A stretch of 64,000 bases of DNA from Flavobacterium sp. ov086 (GCF_900187965.1 NZ_FZNL01000026.1:1-64000); one strand, 5' to 3'. Shown: positions 36,235-45,612, counted from the stretch's first letter. Program-made: numbers and translations. Notes: generated by a model from the letters alone, not told the origin.

Positions 36235-37137
36235 ATGGAAAAGAGAGAGATGAACACGGCACAATTAAATCGCATGCATTCCGGAAAAGGATTTATCGCT
36301 GCATTAGATCAAAGTGGTGGCAGTACACCAAAAGCTTTATCGCAATATGGCGTTGAAGAAAGCAGCTATACAAATGACGAGGAAATGTACACTCTTGTGC
36401 ATGAAATGAGAACCCGCATTATTAAAAGTCCTGCATTTGACAGCGAATATATCCTTGGAGCTATTTTGTTTGAAAATACTATGGATCGCAAAATTGACGG
36501 AGACTGGACTGCTGATTATTTATGGGAGAAAAAAAACATTGTCCCTTTTTTAAAGGTTGACAAAGGACTTGCTGATCTCGCAAATGGAGTGCAGTTGATG
36601 AAACCTATTTCAAATCTGGACGAATTACTGACAAGAGCTGTAGAACGAAATGTTTTTGGAACTAAAATGCGCTCTGTTATTAAAGAGGCAAATGCTGAAG
36701 GAATTCGACAAGTAGTTGAACAACAATTTGAAGTAGGCTTACAAATCTTTGCAAAAGGACTTGTACCAATTATTGAACCTGAGGTAGATATCTATAGCAC
36801 TGACAAGGAAAAATCAGAAGAAATTCTAAAAGAAGAAATCAAGAAACAACTTAGTTTATTAGGCAAAGATGTAAAGGTGATGCTGAAATTGTCTATTCCA
36901 ACGGTGAATGATTTTTACACTGATCTTATATCTGATCCACATGTTGTGCGTGTTGTGGCATTGTCTGGGGGATATGCCCAACAGGAAGCCAATGATAAAC
37001 TTGCCCAAAACCACGGATTGATCGCAAGTTTTTCAAGAGCATTGTCTGAAGGGCTTTTTGCCAATCAGTCTGATGATGAGTTTAACACCAAGCTCGGCAA
37101 AACTATTAAAGAAATTTACCAAGCTTCCATTACATAA
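36235..37137 (+). CDS. fda: Class I fructose-bisphosphate aldolase
   Basis: 300-aa aldolase close in length to the S. aureus Fda class (296 aa). It has GKGFIAALDQSGGSTPKAL, the Schiff-base-type region with Lys in VMLKLSIPTVNDFY and IIEPEVDI, and the active-site LSGGYAQQEAN. It cleaves fructose 1,6-bisphosphate in glycolysis and forms it in gluconeogenesis. No glycolytic neighbour exists; it is between DUF4421 and hemB, with separate gaps of 52 and 108 bases, so co-regulation with heme is doubtful. Confidence 0.92.
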   Translation: MEKREMNTAQLNRMHSGKGFIAALDQSGGSTPKALSQYGVEESSYTNDEEMYTLVHEMRTRIIKSPAFDSEYILGAILFENTMDRKIDGDWTADYLWEKKNIVPFLKVDKGLADLANGVQLMKPISNLDELLTRAVERNVFGTKMRSVIKEANAEGIRQVVEQQFEVGLQIFAKGLVPIIEPEVDIYSTDKEKSEEILKEEIKKQLSLLGKDVKVMLKLSIPTVNDFYTDLISDPHVVRVVALSGGYAQQEANDKLAQNHGLIASFSRALSEGLFANQSDDEFNTKLGKTIKEIYQASIT

Positions 37138-37245
37138 AATAATATACAGACAGGATTTAGTCTTCTCAAAAAGATAAAAAACTTACAATAAACAATTTAT
37201 AATTTCAGCGTAAAACCTGAAACATGAAACTTTAAACAAAAAAAA

Positions 37246-38238
37246 ATGTTCCCATTACAAAGAAACCGCCGTTTAAGAACCAATGAATCAATTCGTTCGT
37301 TAGTTCGTGAAACTAGTTTAAGCCCGCAAGACTTTATGCTTCCAATGTTTGTTGCGGAAGGAAAAGACGTAAAAGTTGCGATTCCGTCAATGCCGGGAAT
37401 TTACCGTCATTCGTTAGACAATACTATTAAAGAAGTAAAAGAAGCTTGGGATTTAGGGATCAAAGCAGTAAATATTTACGTAAAAGTAAGCGATAGCTTA
37501 AAAGACAATAAAGGTGTTGAAGCCTGGAATAAAGATGGTTTAATGCAACAAACTATTCGCGCTATAAAAGATGCCGTTCCTGAAATGATTGTAATGCCGG
37601 ATGTGGCTCTTGATCCGTATTCGATTTATGGTCATGACGGAATCATCGAAAACGGTCAATTAATCAATGACGCAACGGTTGATGCTTTAACCCGAATGAG
37701 TTTAAGTCATGCTGAGGCTGGAGCCGATTTTGTAGCTCCAAGTGATATGATGGACGGAAGAGTTTTGGCGATTAGAAAAGCATTGGAAGAAAACGGACAT
37801 CACAATGTTGGAATCATGAGTTATAGTGCTAAATATGCTTCGGCATTTTACGGACCATTTCGTGATGCATTAGATTCTGCTCCGGTAGATTCTCAAAATA
37901 TTCCAAAAGATAAAAAGACGTATCAAATGGATTATGCTAACAGAATCGAAGGAATTCGTGAAGCATTATTGGATGTTGAAGAAGGGGCTGACATTGTTAT
38001 GGTAAAACCAGGAATAGCCTATTTAGATATCGTTCGTGAGGTAAAAAATGCCGTTCATGTGCCTGTTGCAGTTTACCAAGTATCTGGTGAGTACGCTATG
38101 GTAAAGGCCGCAGCCGAAAGAGGATGGTTAGATCACGATAAAATTATGATAGAGCAACTTTATTGCATTAAGCGTGCAGGAGCAAGTATTATCTCTACTT
38201 ATTTTGCAAAAGAAGCTGCTGTAATTTTAAATAAATAA
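37246..38238 (+). CDS. hemB: Delta-aminolevulinic acid dehydratase (porphobilinogen synthase), Zn-independent type
   Basis: 330-aa HemB, condensing two 5-aminolevulinates to porphobilinogen. The two Schiff-base Lys are in SYSAKYASAFYGPFR and VMVKPGIAYLD. The metal loop reads DVALDPYSIYGHDG: the Cys residues of Zn-type enzymes (DVCLCPYTSHGHCG-like) are replaced by Ala, Asp and Asp, so catalytic zinc is not expected and Mg2+ or K+ activation is likely. It is followed by a cytochrome c gene after three bases. Confidence 0.95.
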   Translation: MFPLQRNRRLRTNESIRSLVRETSLSPQDFMLPMFVAEGKDVKVAIPSMPGIYRHSLDNTIKEVKEAWDLGIKAVNIYVKVSDSLKDNKGVEAWNKDGLMQQTIRAIKDAVPEMIVMPDVALDPYSIYGHDGIIENGQLINDATVDALTRMSLSHAEAGADFVAPSDMMDGRVLAIRKALEENGHHNVGIMSYSAKYASAFYGPFRDALDSAPVDSQNIPKDKKTYQMDYANRIEGIREALLDVEEGADIVMVKPGIAYLDIVREVKNAVHVPVAVYQVSGEYAMVKAAAERGWLDHDKIMIEQLYCIKRAGASIISTYFAKEAAVILNK

Positions 38239-38241
38239 TCA

Positions 38242-38652
38242 ATGAAAAAAATCTTATTCTTATCTGCCGTTTTAGCTTTAGCATCTTGTAAAAAAGAAAA
38301 TCAGGAACCTTTTGGAAAAGCAACCGAGAACTCAACCGAATCCTATTCAGAAGGAGAATCGGCGAAAGCCAAAACACCGGAAGCATTTGGAAAAGACATT
38401 TTTGAAGGAAAAGGAAATTGTGTTTCGTGTCATCAGGTAGATCAAAAAGTAATTGGTCCAAGTATTCAGGAAATCGCTAAAATTTATAAAGATAAAAACG
38501 GCGATATTGTAACATTCCTAAAAGGAAATACAGATCCAATTGTAGATCCAAGTCAGTTTGCGGTTATGAAAACTAATATTCCGATAACTCAGGCAATGTC
38601 TGACGAAGAATTGAAAGCAATTGAAGCTTATATTTACAGCAATTTAAAATAG
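38242..38652 (+). CDS. Lipoprotein c-type cytochrome
   Basis: 136-aa monoheme cytochrome. Signal peptide and lipobox LASC place the lipidated Cys at 16, followed by KKE. Heme attaches through C60-VS-C63-H64, with a likely axial Met in FAVMKTNIPITQAM. A linker rich in Glu and Ser (residues 20-48) tethers it to the membrane. Only three bases separate it from hemB, so heme supply and a heme-protein user are in one transcript. Electron partners are unknown. Confidence 0.9.
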   Translation: MKKILFLSAVLALASCKKENQEPFGKATENSTESYSEGESAKAKTPEAFGKDIFEGKGNCVSCHQVDQKVIGPSIQEIAKIYKDKNGDIVTFLKGNTDPIVDPSQFAVMKTNIPITQAMSDEELKAIEAYIYSNLK

Positions 38653-38742
38653 CTCTTTAAATTATCTTTTTTGATTTACTGCTGACATACTGTTGTCACC
38701 ACTTAATTATAAATTTGGATACAAATAAAAAAATTAAGTAAA

Positions 38743-39195
38743 ATGGATATTCAAAAATTCAACGTCATCGGGATTTCAGTTAGAACTACTAACGAAAATG
38801 GACAATCAGGACAAGATATTCCTGCACTTTTAAAGAAGTTTATAGGTGGAGGAATTGCTGAAAAGATTCCGAATAAAGTAAGCAACGATATTATTTTCGT
38901 TTATACGGATTATGAAAAGGATCATACAAAACCTTATACAACCATTTTAGGATGTCCAGTAGAAAGTTTAGATTCAATTCCCGAAGAAATGACGGGTAAA
39001 ACAATTGAAGGCATTCATTACGATAAATTCACTGCAAAAGGCAATCTTGCTGAAGGTGTTGTTTATAAGGAATGGATGAAAATCTGGAATTCAGATTTAG
39101 ACAGAAGCTTTACTTCTGATTTTGAAATTTACGGTGAAAAAGCACAAAATCCTGAAAATGCAGAAGTTGACATTTTCATTGCAATAAACAGATAA
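38743..39195 (+). CDS. GyrI-like/AraC effector-binding domain protein
   Basis: 150-aa stand-alone GyrI-like protein. Pattern: IGISVRTTNENGQSGQDIPALLKKF, then a beta segment VSNDIIFVYTDYEKDHTKPYTTILGCPVESL, YDKFTAKGNL and the late VYKEWMKIWNSDLDRSFTSDFEIYGEKA, all usual in this fold. Such proteins bind small hydrophobic ligands or hydrolyse cyclopropanoids. The ligand is unknown. It is monocistronic and ends at a strong terminator. Confidence 0.82.
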   Translation: MDIQKFNVIGISVRTTNENGQSGQDIPALLKKFIGGGIAEKIPNKVSNDIIFVYTDYEKDHTKPYTTILGCPVESLDSIPEEMTGKTIEGIHYDKFTAKGNLAEGVVYKEWMKIWNSDLDRSFTSDFEIYGEKAQNPENAEVDIFIAINR

Positions 39196-39198
39196 AAA

Positions 39199-39229
39199 CA
39201 AAAACGGCGCTAGATTAGCGCCGTTTTTT
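39199..39229. terminator. Bidirectional terminator
   Basis: AAAAACGGCGCTA, loop GAT, TAGCGCCGTTTTTT: a GC-rich stem with A and T runs on either side, between the convergent GyrI-like and M13 genes. It is nearly identical to the one at 41419-41449. Confidence 0.93.
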
Positions 39230-39242
39230 ATGGGATTTGATA

Positions 39243-41303
39243 TTACCAGATTTTAACTCTCTTTTCAGGATCAACATACATTGCATCTCCTTTTTTGATT
39301 CCGAAAGCCTGATAAAAAGCATCTACATTCTGAATTGGAACAACAGCTCTATACATTCCCGGTGAATGCGGATCTGTTTTTACCTGACTTTTAATAGCCT
39401 CGTCTCTTGATTTAGTTCTCCAAACGGTAGCCCAAGAAATAAAGAAACGTTGTTCTGGCGTGAATCCGTCAATTAAACCTGGATTTCCATTAGCTTTCAA
39501 ATACAATTGTAATCCATCATAAGCAGCATTGATTCCGCCTAAATCTCCAATGTTTTCACCTAAAGTAAATTTACCATCTACGTGAATTCCCGGTAAAGGC
39601 TCTAAAGCGCTGTATTGTGCCGCAAGCGCTGCTCCAAGTGCCGTAAATTGTTTTAAATCATCAGCAGTCCACCAATCAACAAGATTTCCATCTGCGTTAT
39701 AGCGTGCACCAGAATCATCAAATCCGTGAGAAATCTCGTGTCCTATTACCGCTCCAATTCCTCCATAATTTACAGCTTCATCAGCTTGATAATTGTAGAA
39801 AGGTGGTTGTAAAATTGCCGCAGGAAAAACAATCTCATTATAAGATGGATTGAAGTAAGCATTTACAGTTTGTGGCGACATACCCCATTCCGTTTTATCA
39901 ACTGGTTTAGCCAATTTAGCTAAATTTTCTGCATAAGCCCATTTTGCTATACTTCTCGAATTATCAAAATAAGTTCCGCCTTCACTAACATTTTTAAGTT
40001 CTAAAGCTGAATAATCTTTCCATTTATCAGGATATCCAATTTTAATGGTTAGTTTCTTCAACTTTTCAATTGCCTTTGCTTTTGTTGCCGCAGACATCCA
40101 AGGCAATGCATTGATTCTGTTTTCGTATGCTAACATTACATTAGCAATCATTTTCTTTGCTTTATCTTTTGCTTCAGCCGGAAATAACTTTTCTACATAT
40201 AATTTTCCTAAAGCTTCTCCAGTTGCACCGTTTATTACTTGTAAAGCTACTTCTTCGCGCGGACGTTGTTTTAACGCTCCCGTAAGTGTTTTTCCGTAGA
40301 AATCGAAATTAGCATTTTCTATATCAGTCGACAATGTTGAAGCTGATTTGTTTAATAAAGACCATTTTAGATACTCTTTCCAAGCTTCTACTTTCTTCTC
40401 AGAAAATGTTTTTTCCAGAGCAATCATATATCTTGGCTGCGCTACATTGACTGTATCTAATTTTGACATACCAATTCCGGTGAAATATTTATCCCATTGA
40501 ATTGAAGGTGTGTTCTTTTTTAAATCTGCAACAGCAGTTGGATTGTATTGTTTTCTACGATCTCTGCGCTCAACACGGTCTAACCTTGGAGCAGACAATT
40601 CAATTTCTAATGCCAAGATTTGCTTAGCGCTTTCTTTTGCTTTTGCCGGAGATTCGCCAATAAACTGCATCATTCTGGCAACGTGTACTTCGTATTTTTC
40701 ACGTTTTTCTTTTGAATCCTTATCGTCAGAGTTGTAGTAATCTTTATCAGATAATCCTAAACTTCCCGGGCTTAAGTTAACGGAATTTTTGTTACTATTT
40801 TTTGCATCAGCTCCAACATAAACTCCAAAGAAACCAATACCCCCCTGAGGCTGCATTTCGATAAAGAAGTTTTGTAAATCATTTACATTTTTGATTGCAT
40901 CGATTTTCTTTAAGTAAGGCTGAAGTGGCGTAACACCTATTTTATTGCGCCCAATAGTATCCATAATAGTGTTGAACAAAGCAATTGCTTTACCCTGATC
41001 TGTATTCGACTTATATTTAGGATCTTTTGAAGCTTCTTTTAAAATTGCAAGTGCATCGTTATCTGTCTTTTGACGTAATTCATTAAAACTTCCCCATGAA
41101 TTTCTATCGCTTGGAATTTCGGTTTTGTCCAGCCAGGTTCCATTTACATAACGGAAAAAATCCTGTCCCGGGCTAACTTTAGTATCCATATTAGAAAGAT
41201 TGATACCTGGTTCTTTCTTTTTTGAATCTTGAGCGTTTACTGCAGTAATTGTAATCATTGCAGAAACAACACAAAATATAGGTTTTCGTAGTTGTTTAAT
41301 CAT
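39243..41303 (-). CDS. M13 family metallopeptidase (neprilysin-like), copy 1
   Basis: 686-aa peptidase with a signal peptide (ending AVNAQ). The zinc motif HEISHGFDD begins at about residue 521, with the second Glu helix ENIGDLGGINAAYDG and C-terminal substrate motif VKTDPHSPGMYRA. It is exported and probably degrades peptides at the cell surface or periplasm. It is a close paralogue of the next gene, of identical length. A TATGTTTG -7-like element lies upstream on the minus strand. Confidence 0.94.
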   Translation of the reverse strand: MIKQLRKPIFCVVSAMITITAVNAQDSKKKEPGINLSNMDTKVSPGQDFFRYVNGTWLDKTEIPSDRNSWGSFNELRQKTDNDALAILKEASKDPKYKSNTDQGKAIALFNTIMDTIGRNKIGVTPLQPYLKKIDAIKNVNDLQNFFIEMQPQGGIGFFGVYVGADAKNSNKNSVNLSPGSLGLSDKDYYNSDDKDSKEKREKYEVHVARMMQFIGESPAKAKESAKQILALEIELSAPRLDRVERRDRRKQYNPTAVADLKKNTPSIQWDKYFTGIGMSKLDTVNVAQPRYMIALEKTFSEKKVEAWKEYLKWSLLNKSASTLSTDIENANFDFYGKTLTGALKQRPREEVALQVINGATGEALGKLYVEKLFPAEAKDKAKKMIANVMLAYENRINALPWMSAATKAKAIEKLKKLTIKIGYPDKWKDYSALELKNVSEGGTYFDNSRSIAKWAYAENLAKLAKPVDKTEWGMSPQTVNAYFNPSYNEIVFPAAILQPPFYNYQADEAVNYGGIGAVIGHEISHGFDDSGARYNADGNLVDWWTADDLKQFTALGAALAAQYSALEPLPGIHVDGKFTLGENIGDLGGINAAYDGLQLYLKANGNPGLIDGFTPEQRFFISWATVWRTKSRDEAIKSQVKTDPHSPGMYRAVVPIQNVDAFYQAFGIKKGDAMYVDPEKRVKIW

Positions 41304-41418
41304 TTTTGTTTATAGATTTTAGTATATACACAAACATATTGCAATTATTTCAAACTCTATGTTAATTTTATTTAATAATTGATTGAAACATAGGATCAGA
41401 AATCAAATAGTATAAACG

Positions 41419-41449
41419 AAAAACGGCGCTAAAATTAGCGCCGTTTTTT
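41419..41449. terminator. Terminator after M13 copy 2
   Basis: GAAAAACGGCGCTAA, loop, TTAGCGCCGTTTTTT, the same stem as at 39199-39229 and at the same distance from the stop codon (14-15 bases). It therefore seems to have been duplicated together with the gene. Confidence 0.93.
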
Positions 41450-41463
41450 ATACTTAATTTAGA

Positions 41464-43524
41464 TTACCAGATTTTAACTCGTTTATCTGGACTTACATAC
41501 ATTTTATCTCCGTTTTTAATTCCGAAAGCATCATAAAACGCATCAACATTCTGAAGAGGTACATAAGCTCTGTACATTCCCGGAGAATGTGGATCTGTTT
41601 TTACCTGATTTTTAATCGCTTCATCTCTTGATTTAGTTCTCCAAACCGTAGCCCAAGAAATAAAGAAACGTTGCTCAGGAGTAAATCCGTCGATTAAAGC
41701 TGGTCTTCCGTGTGCTTTTAAGTACAATTGCAAACCATCAAAAGCAGCATTTATTCCACCTAAATCACCAATGTTTTCACCTAAAGTAAATTTACCATCT
41801 ACGTGAATTCCTGGTAAAGGCTCTAAAGCACTATATTGATCTGCAAGGGCTGTACCTAAAGCTGTAAATTGTTTCAAATCATCAGCTGTCCACCAGTCTA
41901 TAAGATTTCCTTCAGCATTGTAACGTGCTCCTGAATCATCAAAACCATGTGAAATCTCATGTCCGATTACAGCTCCAATTCCACCATAATTTACAGCTTC
42001 GTCAGCTTGGTAATTATAGAATGGAGATTGTAGAATCGCTGCAGGAAAAACAATTTCGTTATAAGATGGGTTGTAATAAGCGTTTACAGTTTGTGGTGAC
42101 ATTCCCCATTCTGTTTTATCAACCGGTTTTTTCAATTTCTCGATATCTTCCTTGAAAGTCCATTTTGATAAATTGCGTAAATTTTCAAAATAACTTCCGC
42201 CTTCAGCTACACTTTTAATTTCAAGAGCTGAATAATCTTTCCATTTATCAGGATAACCTACTTTAATGGTGATTTTATTTAATTTCTCGATTGCTTTTAC
42301 TTTTGTAGCATCAGACATCCAGGTTAAATTATTGATACGGTTTTGGTAAGCCAAAATCACGTTGTGAATCATATCAAGCGCTTTAGTTTTTGCCTCAGCA
42401 GGAAATACCTTCTCTACATACAATTTACCAAGAGCTTCACCAATACCACGATTTACAACAGACAAAGCATTTTCTTCACGAGGTAATTGCTTAATTGCTC
42501 CTCTTAAAGTTTTGCTGTAAAAGTCAAAATTTGCGGTTTCGATATCCGTTGTTAATTGTGATGTCGATCTGTTTAGTAAAGTCCATTTCAAATATTCTTT
42601 CCATTGTGCAACCTTATTTTCAGTAAAAACAGTTTGTACTGCTTTCATGTAACGTGGTTCTGTTACAATAACGCTGTCTAATTTTGCCAGACCAAGTCCT
42701 GTAAAATAAGCATTCCAGTTAATTGCCGGAGTCAACTTTTGAAGATCAGCAATTGTCATTGGGTTGTATTGCAAACGACTGTCTCTACTCTCAACACGAT
42801 CCAGTCTTGGAGCTGACAAAGCAGTTTCTAAAGCTAGAATTTCAGCAGCACTTTGTTTTGCTTTAGCTGGAGTTTCTCCAATAAACTGCATCATTCTTGC
42901 TACGTGAAGCTCATATTTTGCACGTTTTTCTTTAGAATCTTTATCGTCTGAGTTGTAATAATCTTTATCAGATAATCCTAATCTGCTTACGCCTAAACTT
43001 ACAGAGTTCTTAGAACTGTTTTTGTCATCGGCACCAATGTAAATTCCAAAGAAGTCATTTCCTCCTTCAGACTCCATTTCGATCAAATATTTTTGAAGAT
43101 CCGCTACGTTTTTGATCGCATCGATTTTCTTTAAATAAGGCTGAAGTGGTGCAACTCCTCTTTTGTTTCTTCCAACTGTATCTAAAACAGTATTGAACAA
43201 ATTCACAGCTTTACCTTGATCTGTGTTTGATTTATACTTTGGATTTTTTGAAGCATCCTTCAAAATTGCCATCGCATCTTTGTCCGTTTTTTTGATTAAT
43301 TCGTTAAAACTTCCCCAAGTTGTTCTATCACTTGGAATTTTAGTTTCATCCAGCCAGGTTCCATTTACGTATTGGAAAAAATCCTGGCTTGGGCTAATTT
43401 TCGTATTCATATACGAAACATTAATCCCTGGCTCTTTTGGAGCTGTGTTTTGAGCTTGAACTGCAGTAAATGAAAGTATTGCAGAAAAAGCACAAAACAA
43501 AGGTTTAGTAAGCTGTTTGTTCAT
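41464..43524 (-). CDS. M13 family metallopeptidase (neprilysin-like), copy 2
   Basis: 686-aa paralogue of copy 1. Signal peptide ends AVQAQ; the zinc site HEISHGFDD is again near residue 521, with ENIGDLGGINAAFDG and KTDPHSPGMYRAYVP. The C-terminal catalytic third is nearly identical to copy 1; the central domain has diverged, which suggests different substrate choice. Both copies are complete with no broken motifs. A TAAGTTTG element about 50 bases upstream may be its -7 box. Confidence 0.94.
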   Translation of the reverse strand: MNKQLTKPLFCAFSAILSFTAVQAQNTAPKEPGINVSYMNTKISPSQDFFQYVNGTWLDETKIPSDRTTWGSFNELIKKTDKDAMAILKDASKNPKYKSNTDQGKAVNLFNTVLDTVGRNKRGVAPLQPYLKKIDAIKNVADLQKYLIEMESEGGNDFFGIYIGADDKNSSKNSVSLGVSRLGLSDKDYYNSDDKDSKEKRAKYELHVARMMQFIGETPAKAKQSAAEILALETALSAPRLDRVESRDSRLQYNPMTIADLQKLTPAINWNAYFTGLGLAKLDSVIVTEPRYMKAVQTVFTENKVAQWKEYLKWTLLNRSTSQLTTDIETANFDFYSKTLRGAIKQLPREENALSVVNRGIGEALGKLYVEKVFPAEAKTKALDMIHNVILAYQNRINNLTWMSDATKVKAIEKLNKITIKVGYPDKWKDYSALEIKSVAEGGSYFENLRNLSKWTFKEDIEKLKKPVDKTEWGMSPQTVNAYYNPSYNEIVFPAAILQSPFYNYQADEAVNYGGIGAVIGHEISHGFDDSGARYNAEGNLIDWWTADDLKQFTALGTALADQYSALEPLPGIHVDGKFTLGENIGDLGGINAAFDGLQLYLKAHGRPALIDGFTPEQRFFISWATVWRTKSRDEAIKNQVKTDPHSPGMYRAYVPLQNVDAFYDAFGIKNGDKMYVSPDKRVKIW

Positions 43525-43679
43525 TTTCGAGTGTGATTTTTGTGTACATACAAACTTATTGTTAATATTCTAAAAAATGTGTTAAAATCACGCAATAATA
43601 TTTTGCCTTTTTTAATGAAAATACCTCATTTAAATCAGCTAAAATTTTCATGAATATATCTTAGGGTTTTTCTTTTTAA

Positions 43680-44645
43680 TTGGATTTGTTTTTAGAATAT
43701 TTGTTAAAAAAAAACAACAACGTGAGAACTAGGATACAAACTGCCTTTTCGGGAAAAATTGAAGCGATCGGACTTCCGATTCTGGCTTTATTTTGGGTGA
43801 GCTTTTTTTGGGGAACAACCTGGCTGGCTTCAAAAGAAGGTGTGAAACATATGCCGGCTTTGCAATTAGCAACCATTCGTCAGTTTTTGGGCGGTATAAT
43901 GTATGTTGGTTATTTTATCATCAAGAAAGAACCTTGGCCAAAAGGCAAACAATGGCGTACAATTTTGGTTTTGGCAATTTTGAATTTCTGCTGTAGTAAT
44001 GGTTTAAGCACTTGGGGCGTAAAATATATCAGTTCAGGATTAGGCGCTATTATTGGAGCAATTTTTCCGATCTGGATCGTGATTATTTGTTTCTTTAAAG
44101 GTGAACGTATTGCAAAATTGGCAGTGACAGGACTTTTAATCTGTTTTGGCGGAATCTGTATTATTTTTGCGGATCATCTTGGTGATTTCCTTCGACCTGA
44201 TTTTCAATTTGGTATTTTCCTTTCTGTGGCTTCAACAATTACCTGGGCTTTTGGAATTTTACATACGAAGAAAAAAGCAGCAAGTTTCAATCCCTATTTT
44301 AGTTTGGGATTACAAATGTTGCTTTCGAGTTTTATCCTTTTCGGAATTACCGAAACCGCAGGAATGAATATTTCGTTAACTGAGATTCCATTAACGTCTT
44401 GGTGGGCAATTGGATATTTGGTAATTATTGGTTCAATCCTGACTTTTATTGCTTTTATTTATACGTTGCAACATCTTCCAACAGAAGTTAGCAGTATTTA
44501 TGCTTATATGAATCCGATCGTAGCAATTGTTCTTGCCTTTTTTATCTTCGGAGAACCGCTTACACAAGCTATTGTTGTTGGAGTTGCCGTAACCTTAATG
44601 GGATTGTATCTGGTGAATAAATCCATTCGAAAGATTAAAAAATAG
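43680..44645 (+). CDS. DMT/EamA-family transporter with non-ATG start
   Basis: About 321-aa integral membrane protein with ten hydrophobic helices in two EamA repeats (FWGTTWLASKEG... and the second TITWAFGILHTKK...SIYAYMNPIVAIVLAFFIFGE). It probably exports a metabolite; substrate unknown. There is no ATG near the start: the frame can begin at TTG 43680 or GTG 43722, with the first ATG only at residue ~58 inside helix 2. GTG 43722 (RTRIQTAFSGKIEAIG) seems the better choice. A frameshift in the 5' end cannot be excluded but is not needed. Confidence 0.85.
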   Translation: MDLFLEYLLKKNNNVRTRIQTAFSGKIEAIGLPILALFWVSFFWGTTWLASKEGVKHMPALQLATIRQFLGGIMYVGYFIIKKEPWPKGKQWRTILVLAILNFCCSNGLSTWGVKYISSGLGAIIGAIFPIWIVIICFFKGERIAKLAVTGLLICFGGICIIFADHLGDFLRPDFQFGIFLSVASTITWAFGILHTKKKAASFNPYFSLGLQMLLSSFILFGITETAGMNISLTEIPLTSWWAIGYLVIIGSILTFIAFIYTLQHLPTEVSSIYAYMNPIVAIVLAFFIFGEPLTQAIVVGVAVTLMGLYLVNKSIRKIKK

Positions 44646-44659
44646 TAATAAAAAAGTTT

Positions 44660-44751
44660 GCCACGAATTTCACGAATTTTCGCTAATTACTTTGTCGATT
44701 TGCAAATATCACGCTATCCAACAATTAGCGAAAATTCGTGAAATTCGTGGC
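44660..44751. repeat. Perfect 29-bp inverted repeat
   Basis: Arms at 44660-44688 and 44723-44751 are exact complements, starting GCCACGAATTTCACG, loop 34 bases. It lies 15 bases after the stop of the DMT gene. The longest perfect member of the gccacgaatt family in this window. Confidence 0.88.
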
Positions 44752-44843
44752 TATTTAAAATCACATCAAAACTCTGTTAAAAAGCGTTATAATTACAGCT
44801 TTTAAAAACCTCTTTTTGTATTTTTGCGACACAAATTGCATTT

Positions 44844-45509
44844 ATGAAATCCTTTCTATATAAATACCGAAAATTCTTTATTGTTTTAATTGTATTTTCA
44901 GCTGTTACTATATCCTTATTTTATTTGGCGTTAAAGCCACAAAAAACATTACCAATTTACAATCCTGCCGATGTAAATCCTGAATTGGTTGACAGTACCA
45001 TTCAATACAAAAGCAAATACCATACAATTGCCGATTTTAAGTTTGTAAATCAAAATGGCGATACCATTACTCAAAAAAACTACGAAGGAAAGATTTATGT
45101 TGCTGATTTTTTCTTTACGACTTGTGGATCAATTTGTCCAAAAATGACAACGAATCTTGAGGATGTTCAAAAAGCAATTTTGAACAATCCTAAAGTAATG
45201 TTACTTTCTCACACTGTATTTCCTGAGGTTGACAGTATTCCGGTTCTTAAAGAATATGCTATAAAACATCATGTTGTTGACAGCAAATGGAATCTGGTTA
45301 CAGGTGATAAAAAAGAAATCTATACTATGGCGAGAAAATCTTATCTAGCCGTAAAATTAGGTCGCCCAGATCAGTTGTATGATATGGTTCATACAGAGAA
45401 TTTTGTATTGGTAGATCAAAAAAGACGTGTTCGCGGTTTTTATGACGGAACAAATAAAGAAGAAATTCAACGTCTTATAGAAGACATAAATTTCTTGTGT
45501 CAGGAGTAA
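44844..45509 (+). CDS. SCO1/SenC-family protein
   Basis: 221-aa membrane-anchored thioredoxin-fold protein. TM helix at 10-30, then the copper-site motif Cys94-GSI-Cys98 in FFTTCGSICPKM and a late His in MVHTENFVLVD. SCO proteins insert or reduce copper during cytochrome c oxidase assembly. A TATTTTTG element (44819-44826) lies 18 bases before the ATG. No oxidase genes are adjacent; it stands before the feo operon with a 100-base gap. Confidence 0.92.
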   Translation: MKSFLYKYRKFFIVLIVFSAVTISLFYLALKPQKTLPIYNPADVNPELVDSTIQYKSKYHTIADFKFVNQNGDTITQKNYEGKIYVADFFFTTCGSICPKMTTNLEDVQKAILNNPKVMLLSHTVFPEVDSIPVLKEYAIKHHVVDSKWNLVTGDKKEIYTMARKSYLAVKLGRPDQLYDMVHTENFVLVDQKRRVRGFYDGTNKEEIQRLIEDINFLCQE

Positions 45510-45558
45510 AATCCCTTATTTTTAGAAAGATTTAGCATTTCCCTAAGTGTTAAATGCC

Positions 45559-45587
45559 TTGAAATAAAGAATAATTGTCTATTTTTG
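45559..45587 (+). promoter_or_regulatory. Putative feoAB promoter
   Basis: TTG (45559-45561), 18-base spacer, TATTTTTG (45580-45587), a good fit to the Bacteroidota -33/-7 pattern, 26 bases before the feoA start. GCATTT-N11-AAATGC (45535-45557) sits just upstream and could be an operator or the SCO terminator. Confidence 0.55.
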
Positions 45588-45612
45588 CAATCTAAATTCA
45601 ATCTAAATAAGC

